Shown: piece by piece, positions 1 through 9,334 of the stretch | How positions within the stretch are numbered: position 1 is the stretch's first letter | How the letters are laid out: the number at the start of each line of letters is the position of its first letter | Origin: Perkinsus olseni | Taxonomy: Eukaryota; Perkinsozoa; Perkinsida; Perkinsidae | Length of the DNA: 33,368 nt | Reading direction: 5' to 3' | NCBI GenBank assembly: GCA_013115135.1 | Contig: JABANP010000550.1 | Location: 1-33,368 of the forward strand | Program-made: the position numbers and the translations under genes | The notes under the pieces: generated by a model | Told to the model about the DNA's origin: nothing | Databases searched by the model: none | Seen by the model: the letters and a program-made list of their open reading frames with translations, nothing else

Positions 1-3000
1 GAATGCGCTTTTTGATTGGTGTTGTAGTATTTCTCTGATTACGCTGGAAGCTGCCTCGTCGTTGCACTTATCGTTTGCCTTTGGTCCTCAATGCCCTAAG
101 TCTGAATTGATTCAATTGTCGAATGATGTTTTGAAGTCCCTTGGCCGAGCCACATTGTTGTTAGTAGTCGAGAATTATCATGTGTTATTATCTCCTTATG
201 TCGTACAGTCCTTACCTGCGCAGCTGTCTTTTGTCGTCGGTCTAGACTTCTTTAAGCAAGTACCCCACCCTATAACATTATTTTTATGACAATGAGAAGG
301 GTACGTCGCATATTAAGTTAGCAGCTGCTGCAGCTTATGTGGTGAAAGCTACCTCGGATGGGACTTGTGTTGGGTTGCATCAGAGACACTTTTCAATGCC
401 ATCGTGCCGAGTAGAAGTAGCCTGGAAATGGAAGGATAGTCAGCCTCCGCAGGGCGCATTAGTTGCCCTGAGGAGTATGGTAGTATTTGTGATCTTCCTG
501 AACATCATTTTCAGTCCCTTCGTGATGAACTTACTGCTTGGTTTCCAGAAGGGTTGGATTGTAGTTGTTCCACCCCTTGAGTATCATAAGATGAAGTGCG
601 TCTTACCACTGGTCTTGGCCTTCAGTGCCCACAAAAGCACCGTCCTTAGGCCTTGCCATGATTTTTCGGTTTTTAAACCGATACTGTGTTGCATCGAGTG
701 ATGAAGATGCAGCAGTTTGCAATGTAAGCCTCCGTAGTTGGAGGGAGTTCTCCGAAGGGACCGTTTTTTGGATATCAAGAAGGCGTATTTATCTCTTAGA
801 GTAGAGGAGTCATTGACGTGGTATCAGTGTTTCCGTGTCCCTACTGACTGTATAAATGACCCTTCCATTTCCTGTGATACTGGCTACATTTATTTGAGAC
901 TATGTCGTTGTGGCTTTGGACAACTGAGTTCCCCTAGATTACTTAAGATGGTAACGGATTATTGTTTAAGAAAAGAGAATATTAAGAAGTATTTTTGATG
1001 ACATATTCGTACCTATGTGTAAAGGTGTATCAGCGTCCAAGCACCAGTCTGACGTTGACCGCGTACGTGCTCTTCTTGCTCAGGAGGACCTCTATACTAA
1101 GGAGCCAACATCTATCCAAGATAGCCGAGTTCTGGGTCTACAGATCTCCAAGGTTGGTGATGAACTCTTCTGGCGCCGTCGAGTTGATATCACTGATTTC
1201 TTGGAGTTTGATGATCGTATCTGTTCTGATGAAGCTGTGACTTATCAAGATTGTAGCTCTTTTTTGGGTCAGCTATCATCACTTTTACCTGTGCTGAGCT
1301 GGTTAAGACCAGTTACGGCGCTTGGTAAGAGGATTGTTGGTTCTGCTGCTGGTACTACTAAGTCGTCATGGCGTCGCCTAGCTAATGAATCATCTAAGCG
1401 CTTTTGTCGTTACATCTGTACCCTTTTTACGTAAGCTAGGTGACCCAGGTAGAGGTGTTTGGGCTGTGCCTCCTCGGAGTGAAGCCCTTCATTGCTTTGT
1501 TGATGCCTCTGAACTGGCATTAGGAATTGCCATCTGTGATACTCGTAATCGCCCGCTCGAGGATGAGTGTCATTTGAGACCTGTAGGTGTGACGATTAGT
1601 AATAAACCTTCATTACATATAAATATAGCAGAATTAGATTCTACTATTCTGGGGTTGCAGAAATGTTTAGCCTTCGGTCATAAGTCTATAGTATTGTATA
1701 CGGATTCTAAAAAGTGTTGCTGGATGGCTACAGTTATTATTGGACCATCAGCGTATACGTCCCCAAGGCCTTTACAAGGCTCTCGTATGTCGAAGGCTTA
1801 GAATTATCCAGTCTATGGTGGTTGAGAATGACCTTATCCTTCGCTGTATATGGATTGAATCCATTGGATTCCCACTACTTCTAATCTTGCAGATGTCCTC
1901 ACGAGGCTCCCCTCTGTGGCCCGTGTCACTATTCCGGTTGAAATTTCTCCCCCCATTTTCTGTAGTTGCTGCTGAGCTGCAACTGGGGGAGCGAAGAGGG
2001 TGTGAGTAGGTTCTGGCCTACTAAGGATGAGTTGCTTGCTGTCAACTCCTCTGTGTCTCGTCCCTTCATTGATAAGGGTGTCACGGAGTCTGATGAGGGG
2101 GCTCCTATACTATAAAGGGTTCTTATATTTGCCGGTGGTATTCCGCGCCAAGCTTGTGCGTGGGGTTCATCTCTCATTATTGCATGCGGGCTCTGCTGAT
2201 GTTGAGAGTGTTATTAAGCTCATCTATAATTGGCCGCGCATGTCTGATGATATCAGAAGTATTATTGCTACGTGTACCAATATGGCTTGTGAGAGGAATA
2301 AATCTACTCCGTCAAGGATCACAGCAGTGTCACCCCGTCGACTTGCTACAAGTTGTTGGTCGTGTGTCGCTGTTGACGTCTTTCACTGCGAGGGCTTTCC
2401 TATACTCTCTATTATTGATGAGTATAGCAGATATGCCTTATTACGGTTACTCCAGTTTGAGAAGGCTGATGACGCATATGATGCATTGATGAGCTGTTTT
2501 GACTGCCCTCTCTTTGGGTATCCACTATATTTGCGAGCTGATCGAGGTATTTTTCGTAGCTCTGCGTCAACGACTACGTTTGGTGGGTGTTGTATTGGTG
2601 CTTACGTCCGGGCATCGACCCATGGCCAATGGAGTTGTGGAGCGTCTACACAACACTATTCGTTTACGTCTGTCTGTTGCCGTCTTCTGACTCTGTTACT
2701 TCTCGTCTTGCGAAGGTGATCGCTACATATAATGCTAGTCCTCATTCTTCGTTGGACTATCGTTCTCCGGCTGAGGTGTTCCTGAGTCGACCTATCAGGG
2801 ATAAGTTTCAGCTCCCTTTACCAGTTCCTGATGTGGATGTCTCACCTGATCTACCTACCTTTCATAGAGATGATCATGTTTGGCTTCTTAAGCCTCCGAA
2901 TGAGCGTAGATCTGGTAGTCGCTTCTATGATTATCCTTTCAGAGTAGTTGAGTGCTCACCGTATGCATATAAGTTAGTGAGAGCTGATGGAACTGGGAGA

Positions 3001-3283
3001 TTGGTCACTGCTACCGTTGATCGTTTGGTCCTGTGCAGACAGCAACCTAACTCGAGTATGGAAGCTGTACCTGCAGGCCCTACTACTCCACAGTCGCAGG
3101 ATGAGTTATTTCTTGAGGTTGCTTCATCGTCGTCTTCGGAAGAGTCAGATGAACAGCCTATTGCAGTACCTCAAGTTGCTGGTCATTTTACCCCCGAGGA
3201 ATCGCCGTCCTCCGGTTAGGTTTGAGCCTGGTGGAGACCCTAGGCAACTATCCTTCAATGGTGAAGGTTATGCTTTAGACTAG
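1..3283 (+). pseudogene. pol: pol of copy 1 (protease end, RT, RNase H, integrase), frame-broken
   Basis: All pol domains are present in order but in shifting frames. They are the D-W-C protease motif at the very start, the RT region with a Phe-Asp-Asp motif near 995, the RNase H TDSK motif near 1700, the integrase zinc-binding region near 2165-2290, the integrase core to about 2660, and the GPY/F-like C-terminus to the TAG at 3281-3283. Compared with copies 2 and 3, extra bases lie in T runs near 281, 668, 763, 991 and 1427, an A run near 1709, C and G runs near 1950, 1985 and 2095, and a T run near 3186. G and GT bases are missing near 451 and 2676. The 111-bp loss at 417 keeps frame. Whether this copy is truly dead is uncertain, because most breaks are of the kind long-read errors make. 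Confidence 0.88.
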
Positions 3284-3305
3284 TGTGTTCGGTCTATTTC
3301 CGAAC

Positions 3306-3315
3306 AGGGGGCGAG
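3306..3315 (+). other. polypurine tract of copy 1
   Basis: A purine-rich stretch, AGGGGG then CGAG, lies one base before the 3' LTR. It would prime plus-strand synthesis. It has one G fewer than in copies 2 and 3. A 7-bp hairpin (TGTTCGG/CCGAACA) lies directly upstream. Confidence 0.7.
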
Positions 3316-3316
3316 T

Positions 3317-3551
3317 TGTTATATGGAGCCGTTATAGGCTTAGCATAAGTGATTAAGCTACTGAGTATTGCTGCTTTGATGTTTCTTATGTATGATAATG
3401 CTGAGGGGCTGAGAATGGTATCCTTAGTGTTGTCTCCACAGTTGCGCTGCTTTGCCATTAGCTATGCTGCCTACACAGTTGCACGCATACTCAAGGCTTT
3501 CTTGGCGCCTCCCCTTCACTCTTGTGTTAGAGTCAGCTGAGGCTCGTAACA
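3317..3551 (+). repeat. 3' LTR of copy 1
   Basis: The LTR starts TGTTA and ends TAACA, a 5-bp terminal inverted repeat. It is 235 bp against 233 in the other LTRs; the two extra bases are in a G run (near 3404) and a C run (near 3512). It carries CAGCTG near its end, like the 3' LTR of copy 2 and unlike the other LTRs. Confidence 0.93.
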
Positions 3552-3640
3552 TGAGAGGCTTCTGGCGCACAACTAATAGTATTAGTCTAATACGACTGGT
3601 TGACGCTTCGGAGGTCGCCCCAGTCAGAGCAAGATGTCAA

Positions 3641-3714
3641 TGGTCGATGCAGGGCTCGAACCTGCGACCCTCGCGTTATTAGCACGATGCTCTAACCGAC
3701 TGAGCTAAACGACC
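3641..3714 (-). tRNA. tRNA-Ile(AAU), unit A
   Basis: The minus strand folds as a 74-nt cloverleaf. The D arm contains AGCTCAGTCGGTTAGAGC, the anticodon loop is CTAATAA (anticodon AAU), the T loop is TTCGAGC, and the discriminator is A. The acceptor stem has one T-T mismatch at pair 6-67, present in all seven copies. No run of four T follows the gene on its strand before the end of the unit. Confidence 0.93.
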
Positions 3715-4102
3715 AACCTGACAATATTGTAAAGCTCTGGGAGGGCCGGAAGCGGCAGTATTCTTGTACTTGTCTCCTGGTGCTAGCTCGCCCCCCGTCC
3801 CCCATACAATGTTGAATGTTAGCGCAGCCAACCCCCACGAGATGTCATCGAAAGTGGTTCAACATTGGAAGGGGGGAGGGGGGTGCATGAAAAATTTCCC
3901 GTTATATGCCGAGTAGAATATCTAGTGCCAATAGGGCTCGAATCGCGCTGCGCCACCCCGTGGCGCGAAGCGTGCGGAAGTAAACGCGTATGAGAGTTAC
4001 AGTTGAATATAGCGTTACTCGCCTTACCACTGGTGACAAACAGAGTCAAACTTAGATGGCGAGTCGCCAATGTTCATATTTTGGTGGAGTTTCTCAACGT
4101 GA

Positions 4103-4139
4103 AATCGAGGGCACCTGGGGTTCGATTCCTCGCTCGATT
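4103..4139 (+). other. Mini-tRNA-like hairpin (acceptor stem plus T arm only)
   Basis: A perfect 7-bp stem, AATCGAG with CTCGATT, encloses six bases (GGCACC) and then a T-arm-like hairpin with a 5-bp stem (two wobble pairs) and the loop TTCGATT. The T-stem 3' strand abuts the acceptor 3' strand directly, as in a tRNA. There is no D arm or anticodon arm. It is repeated unchanged in units A-F and decayed in unit G. It may be a tRNA relic or a selected structure. Confidence 0.5.
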
Positions 4140-4233
4140 GGAGCCTCAGGCCCGCAGTCCAACTGGATCCCGCCCAGACCGAGCACGGAGCGGTTTCACA
4201 GTTCTACGGGGATGCCGAAAGCATCTTAAAGTA

Positions 4234-4306
4234 TGCCCAGACCCAGGATCGAACTGAGGACCTCCAGATATTCAGTCTGGCGCTCTCCCAACTGAGCTAT
4301 CTGGGC
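4234..4306 (-). tRNA. tRNA-Phe(GAA), unit A
   Basis: A 73-nt cloverleaf with acceptor stem GCCCAGA/TCTGGGC, discriminator A and anticodon GAA. This copy alone has T instead of G just 3' of the anticodon (position 37), where tRNA-Phe normally has a modified purine. Its 3' end plus CCA is exactly complementary to the retrotransposon primer binding site. Confidence 0.92.
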
Positions 4307-4508
4307 TGGTTCACGGAGTTTACGGGCCCTGTGGAGGGAAATACGCCGCGCGGCCGTGACTCTAGACGTCTCATCCCAGTACGACCACAGCCAGGCGTGG
4401 AATTAAAGGAACACTGAACAAGTGATCACAAAATATGGTAAAGAATACTTAAATATTCTTACTAAAGGAGTTGATCAATTGATCAGCTCATTCACTGTGG
4501 CCATATAC

Positions 4509-4581
4509 TGCGGCCTGCGAGGATCGAACTCGCGACCTTAGGATTATGAGACCTACGCGCTACCTACTGCGCCAAAGCCGC
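4509..4581 (-). tRNA. tRNA-Met(CAU), elongator type, unit A
   Basis: A 73-nt cloverleaf on the minus strand with acceptor GCGGCTT and 3' GGCCGCA, anticodon loop CTCATAA (CAU), and T loop TTCGATC. The overall form matches eukaryotic elongator tRNA-Met more than the initiator. On its 3' side, near 4440-4490, lie a palindrome centred on TGATCAATTGATCA and an AAGAATA/TATTCTT hairpin. Confidence 0.9.
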
Positions 4582-4828
4582 GCATCACTATAGTAGGAAC
4601 TCGCTACCGATTGTCCCATTAATTGGGGATCTGGTGGTAACGGGATAGCCGTTAGCTAATGAACGCTGCATCGGCAGCATCTTGTCGTCAAGCGCCGAGC
4701 TAACCCGACAATAGCGGCTCAACGTTAGAACTGAAGGCATGAGAGGCTTCTGGCGCACAACTAATAGTATTAGTCTAATACGACTGGTTGACGCTTCGGA
4801 GGTCGCCCCAGTCAGAGCAAGATGTCAA

Positions 4829-4902
4829 TGGTCGATGCAGGGCTCGAACCTGCGACCCTCGCGTTATTAGCACGATGCTCTAACCGACTGAGCTAAACGA
4901 CC
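4829..4902 (-). tRNA. tRNA-Ile(AAU), unit B
   Basis: Identical in sequence to the unit A gene: 74 nt, anticodon AAU, same T-T mismatch in the acceptor stem. Confidence 0.93.
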
Positions 4903-5422
4903 AACCTGACAATATTGTGAAGCTCTGGGAGGGCCGGAAGCGGCAGTATTCTTGTACTTGTCTCCTGGTGCTAGCTCGCCCCCCCGTCCCCCCATACAAT
5001 GTTGAATGTTAGCGCAGCCAACCCCCACGAGATGTCATCGAAAGTGGTTCAACATTGGAAGGGGGGAGGGGGTGCATGAAAAATTTCCCGTTATATGCCG
5101 AGTAGAATATCTAGTGCCAATAGGGCTCGAATCGCGCTGCGCCACCCCGTGGCGCGAAGCGTGCGGAAGTAAACGCGTATGAGAGTTACAGTTGAATATA
5201 GCGTTACTCGCCTTACCACTGGTGACAAACAGAGTCAAACTTAGATGGCGAGTCGCCAATGTTCATATTTTGGTGGAGTTTCTCAACGTGAAATCGAGGG
5301 CACCTGGGGTTCGATTCCTCGCTCGATTGGAGCCTCAGGCCCGCAGTCCAACTGGATCCCGCCCAGACCGAGCACGGAGCGGTTTCACAGTTCTACGGGG
5401 ATGCCGAAAGCATCTTAAAGTA

Positions 5423-5495
5423 TGCCCAGACCCAGGATCGAACTGAGGACCTCCAGATCTTCAGTCTGGCGCTCTCCCAACTGAGCTATCTGGGC
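5423..5495 (-). tRNA. tRNA-Phe(GAA), unit B
   Basis: 73 nt with the normal G after the GAA anticodon and a fully paired T stem. Its 3' end matches the retrotransposon primer binding site. Confidence 0.94.
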
Positions 5496-5697
5496 TGGTT
5501 CACGGAGTTTACGGGCCCTGTGGAGGGAAATACGCCGCGCGCCCGTGACTCTAGACGTCTCATCCCAGTACGACCACAGCCAGGCGTGGAATTAAAGGAA
5601 CACTGAACAAGTGATCACAAAATATGGTAAAGAATACTTAAATATCCTTACTAAAGGAGTTGATCAATTGATCAGCTCATTCACTGTGGCCATATAC

Positions 5698-5770
5698 TGC
5701 GGCCTGCGAGGATCGAACTCGCGACCTTGGGATTATGAGACCTACGCGTTACCTACTGCGCCAAAGCCGC
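5698..5770 (-). tRNA. tRNA-Met(CAU), unit B
   Basis: 73 nt with anticodon CAU. It differs from the other copies by one base in the anticodon stem and one in the D arm (plus strand TTGGG for TTAGG, GCGTTACC for GCGCTACC). The stem change adds a mismatch, so this copy may be weakened. Confidence 0.85.
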
Positions 5771-6012
5771 GCATCACTATAGTAGGAACTCGCTACCGAT
5801 TGTCCCATTAATTGTGGATCTGGTGGTAACGGGATAGCCGTTAGCTAATGAACGCTGCATCGGCAGCATCTTGTCGTCAAGCGCCGAGCTAACTCGACAA
5901 TAGCGGCTCAACGTTAGAAGGCATGAGAGGCTTCTGGCGCACAACTAATAGTATTAGTCTAATACGACTGGTTGACGCTTCGGAGGTCGCCCCAGTCAGA
6001 GCAAGATGTCAA

Positions 6013-6086
6013 TGGTCGATGCAGGGCTCGAACCTGCGACCCTCGCGTTATTAGCACGATGCTCTAACCGACTGAGCTAAACGACC
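6013..6086 (-). tRNA. tRNA-Ile(AAU), unit C
   Basis: Same 74-nt sequence as in unit A. Confidence 0.93.
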
Positions 6087-6604
6087 AACCTGACAATATT
6101 ATAAAGCTCTGGGAGGGCCGGAAGCGGCAGTATTCTTGTACTTGTCTCCTGGTGCTAGCTCGCCCCCCGTCCCCCATACAATGTTGAATGTTAGCGCAGC
6201 CAACCCCCACGAGATGTCATCGAAAGTGGTTCAACATTGGAAGGGGGGAGGGGGTGCATGAAAAATTTCCCGTTATATGCCGAGTAGAATATCTAGTGCC
6301 AATAGGGCTCGAATCGCGCTGCGCCACCCCGTGGCGCGAAGCGTGCGGAAGTAAACGCGTATGAGAGTTACAGTTGAATATAGCGTTACTCGCCTTACCA
6401 CTGGTGACAAACAGAGTCAAACTTAGATGGCGAGTCGCCAATGTTCATATTTTGGTGGAGTTTCTCAACGTGAAATCGAGGGCACCTGGGGTTCGATTCC
6501 TCGCTCGATTGGAGCCTCAGGCCCGCAGTCCAACTGGATCCCGCCCAGACCGAGCACGGAGCGGTTTCACAGTTCTACGGGGATGCCGAAAGCATCTTAA
6601 AGTA

Positions 6605-6677
6605 TGCCCAGACCCAGGATCGAACTGAGGACCTCCAGATCTTCAGTCTGGCGCTCTCCCAACTGAGCTATCTGGGC
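6605..6677 (-). tRNA. tRNA-Phe(GAA), unit C
   Basis: Same 73-nt sequence as in unit B, with a fully paired T stem and an exact match to the primer binding site. Confidence 0.94.
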
Positions 6678-6879
6678 TGGTTCACGGAGTTTACGGGCCC
6701 TGTGGAGGGAAATACGCCGCGCGCCCGTGACTCTAGACGTCTCATCCCAGTACGACCACAGCCAGGCGTGGAATTAAAGGAACACTGAACAAGTGATCAC
6801 AAAATATGGTAAAGAATACTTAAATATTCTTACTAAAGGAGTTGATCAATTGATCAGCTCATTCACTGTGGCCATATAC

Positions 6880-6952
6880 TGCGGCCTGCGAGGATCGAAC
6901 TCGCGACCTTAGGATTATGAGACCTACGCGCTACCTACTGCGCCAAAGCCGC
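6880..6952 (-). tRNA. tRNA-Met(CAU), unit C
   Basis: Same 73-nt sequence as in unit A. Confidence 0.9.
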
Positions 6953-7199
6953 GCATCACTATAGTAGGAACTCGCTACCGATTGTCCCATTAATTGGGGA
7001 TCTGGTGGTAACGGGATAGCCGTTAGCTAATGAACGCTGCATCGGCAGCATCTTGTCGTCAAGCGCCGAGCTAACTCGACAATAGCGGCTCAACGTTAGA
7101 ACTGAAGGCATGAGAGGCTTCTGGCGCACAACTAATAGTATTAGTCTAATACGACTGGTTGACGCTTCGGAGGTCGCCCCAGTCAGAGCAAGATGTCAA

Positions 7200-7273
7200 T
7201 GGTCGATGCAGGGCTCGAACCTGCGACCCTCGCGTTATTAGCACGATGCTCTAACCGACTGAGCTAAACGACC
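7200..7273 (-). tRNA. tRNA-Ile(AAU), unit D
   Basis: Same 74-nt sequence as in unit A. The Ile gene is invariant across both unit subfamilies. Confidence 0.93.
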
Positions 7274-7794
7274 AACCTGACAATATTGTAAAGCTCTGGG
7301 AGGGCCGGAAGCGGCAGTATTCTTGTACTTGTCTCCTGGTGCTAGCTCGCCCCCCCGTCCCCCCATACAATGTTGAATGTTAGCGCAGCCAACCCCCACG
7401 AGATGTCATCGAAAGTGGTTCAACATTGGAAGGGGGGAGGGGGGTGCATGAAAAATTTCCCGTTATATGCCGAGTAGAATATCTAGTGCCAATAGGGCTC
7501 GAATCGCGCTGCGCCACCCCGTGGCGCGAAGCGTGCGGAAGTAAACGCGTATGAGAGTTACAGTTGAATATAGCGTTACTCGCCTTACCACTGGTGACAA
7601 ACAGAGTCAAACTTAGATGGCGAGTCGCCAATGTTCATATTTTGGTGGAGTTTCTCAACGTGAAATCGAGGGCACCTGGGGTTCGATTCCTCGCTCGATT
7701 GGAGCCTCAGGCCCGCAGTCCAACTGGATCCCGCCCAGACCGAGCACGGAGCGGTTTCACAGTTCTACGGGGTTGCCGAAAGCATCTTAAACTA

Positions 7795-7867
7795 TGCCCA
7801 GAACCAGGATCGAACTGAGGACCTCCAGATCTTCAGTCTGGCGCTCTCCCAACTGAGCTATCTGGGC
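7795..7867 (-). tRNA. tRNA-Phe(GAA) with T-stem mismatch, unit D
   Basis: 73 nt, anticodon GAA. One base of the T-stem 3' strand is changed (G to T in the tRNA sense), which unpairs the outer T-stem pair. A reverse transcription primer from this copy would mismatch the primer binding site at one position. Confidence 0.87.
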
Positions 7868-8069
7868 TGGTTCACGGAGTTTACGGGCCCTGTGGAGGGA
7901 AATACGCCGCGCGCCCGTGACTCTAGACGTCTCATCCCAGTACGACCACAGCCAGGCGTGGAATTAAAGGAACACTGAACAAGTGATCACAAAATATGGT
8001 AAAGAATACTTAAATATTCTTACTAAAGGAGTTGATCAATTGATCAGCTCATTCACTGTGGCCATATAC

Positions 8070-8142
8070 TGCGGCCTGCGAGGATCGAACTCGCGACCTT
8101 AGGATTATGAGACCTACGCGCTACCTACTGCGCCAAAGCCGC
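8070..8142 (-). tRNA. tRNA-Met(CAU), unit D
   Basis: Same 73-nt sequence as in unit A. Confidence 0.9.
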
Positions 8143-8389
8143 GCATCACTATAGTAGGAACTCGCTACCGATTGTCCCATTAATTGGGGATCTGGTGGTA
8201 ACGGGATAGCCGTTAGCTAATGAACGCTGCATCGGCAGCATCTTGTCGTCAAGCGCCGAGCTAACTCGACAATAGCGGCTCAACGTTAGAACTGAAGGCA
8301 TGAGAGGCTTCTGGCGCACAACTAATAGTATTAGTCTAATACGACTGGTTGACGCTTCGGAGGTCGCCCCAGTCAGAGCAAGATGTCAA

Positions 8390-8463
8390 TGGTCGATGCA
8401 GGGCTCGAACCTGCGACCCTCGCGTTATTAGCACGATGCTCTAACCGACTGAGCTAAACGACC
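8390..8463 (-). tRNA. tRNA-Ile(AAU), unit E
   Basis: Same 74-nt sequence as in unit A. Confidence 0.93.
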
Positions 8464-8987
8464 AACCTGACAATATTGTAAAGCTCTGGGAGGGCCGGAA
8501 GCGGCAGTATTCTTGTAAATTTACTTGTCTCCTGGTGCTAGCTCGCCCCCCGTCCCCCCATACAATGTTGAATGTTAGCGCAGCCAACCCCCACGAGATG
8601 TCATCGAAAGTGGTTCAACATTGGAAGGGGGGAGGGGGTGCATGAAAATTTCCCGTTATATGCCGAGTAGAATATCTAGTGCCAATAGGGCTCGAATCGC
8701 GCTGCGCCACCCCGTGGCGCGAAGCGTGCGGAAGTAAACGCGTATGAGAGTTACAGTTGAATATAGCGTTACTCGCCTTACCACTGGTGACAAACAGAGT
8801 CAAACTTAGATGGCGAGTCGCCAATGTTCATATTTTGGTGGAGTTTCTCAACGTGAAATCGAGGGCACCTGGGGTTCGATTCCTCGCTCGATTGGAGCCT
8901 CAGGCCCGCAGTCCAACTGGATCCCGCCCAGACCGAGCACGGAGCGGTTTCACAGTTCTACGGGGTTGCCGAAAGCATCTTAAACTA

Positions 8988-9059
8988 TGCCCAGAACCAG
9001 GATCGAACTGAGGACTCCAGATCTTCAGTCTGGCGCTCTCCCAACTGAGCTATCTGGGC
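8988..9059 (-). tRNA. tRNA-Phe(GAA), 72 nt, probably defective, unit E
   Basis: Carries the T-stem mismatch of the D-E-F subfamily. It also lacks one base in the variable region (plus strand GGACTCC for GGACCTCC), leaving 72 nt. Anticodon GAA is intact. It is either a decaying gene or a homopolymer-type sequencing error. Confidence 0.75.
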
Positions 9060-9261
9060 TGGTTCACGGAGTTTACGGGCCCTGTGGAGGGAAATACGCC
9101 GCGCGCCCGTGACTCTAGACGTCTCATCCCAGTACGACCACAGCCAGGCGTGGAATTAAAGGAACACTGAACAAGTGATCACAAAATATGGTAAAGAATA
9201 CTTAAATATTCTTACTAAAGGAGTTGATCAATTGATCAGCTCATTCACTGTGGCCATATAC

Positions 9262-9334
9262 TGCGGCCTGCGAGGATCGAACTCGCGACCTTAGGATTAT
9301 GAGACCTACGCGCTACCTACTGCGCCAAAGCCGC
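9262..9334 (-). tRNA. tRNA-Met(CAU), unit E
   Basis: Same 73-nt sequence as in unit A. Its 5' end is about 160 bp from the retrotransposon junction at 9496. Confidence 0.9.

Larger units (their letters stand above)
1..3551 (+). mobile_element. LTR retrotransposon copy 1, 5'-truncated by the window edge
   Basis: This is the 3' part of the same element as copies 2 and 3. It begins inside the protease region, runs through RT, RNase H and integrase, and ends with a polypurine tract and 3' LTR. It is followed by TGAG at 3552-3555, the duplication that flanks the other copies. It shares many single-base variants with copy 3 against copy 2, for example near 1100, 2220 and 2430. It lacks 111 bp present in the other copies (junction near 417/418) and contains a 14-nt fold-back insertion at 1857-1870. 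About fifteen one- or two-base indels, nearly all in homopolymers, break the frame. The 5' LTR and gag lie outside the window. Confidence 0.93.
3552..4739 (-). repeat. tRNA array unit A (1188 bp)
   Basis: First of seven tandem units, counted from the TGAG that marks the retrotransposon insertion point. It holds minus-strand genes for tRNA-Ile, tRNA-Phe and tRNA-Met. Between Ile and Phe it carries a C-run/G-run fold-back (about 3790-3893), a tRNA-like relic (about 3923-3980) and a plus-strand mini-tRNA-like hairpin (4103-4139). Downstream of tRNA-Met are two palindromes near 4440-4490. It belongs to the A-B-C subfamily (GGGGATGCC and GACCCAGG near the tRNA-Phe 3' end). Short open frames inside the unit recur only because the unit repeats; they show no protein character. 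Confidence 0.93.
4740..5923 (-). repeat. tRNA array unit B (1184 bp)
   Basis: Second tandem unit, joined directly to unit A with no retrotransposon between. Near its right end it lacks CTGAA of the string GAACTGAAGGC, so it is a few bases shorter. It belongs to the A-B-C subfamily. Confidence 0.93.
5924..7110 (-). repeat. tRNA array unit C (1187 bp)
   Basis: Third tandem unit, with all three tRNA genes and the fold-back, relic and mini-hairpin. It is the last unit of the A-B-C subfamily. Confidence 0.93.
7111..8300 (-). repeat. tRNA array unit D (1190 bp)
   Basis: Fourth tandem unit and first of the D-E-F subfamily. The subfamily is marked by GGGGTTGCC in place of GGGGATGCC and GAACCAGG in place of GACCCAGG at the tRNA-Phe 3' end. 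The change from A-B-C to D-E-F type falls between units C and D. Confidence 0.93.

Noticed and set aside
1..3283. Programmed frameshifting in copy 1 pol
   Set aside because: There are many shifts at homopolymers, none present in the open copy 2; sequencing error or decay explains them better.
3819..8824. Repeated 70-84 codon open frames on both strands of the tRNA units
   Set aside because: They overlap the tRNA genes and fold-backs, recur only because the unit repeats, and show no protein-like features.
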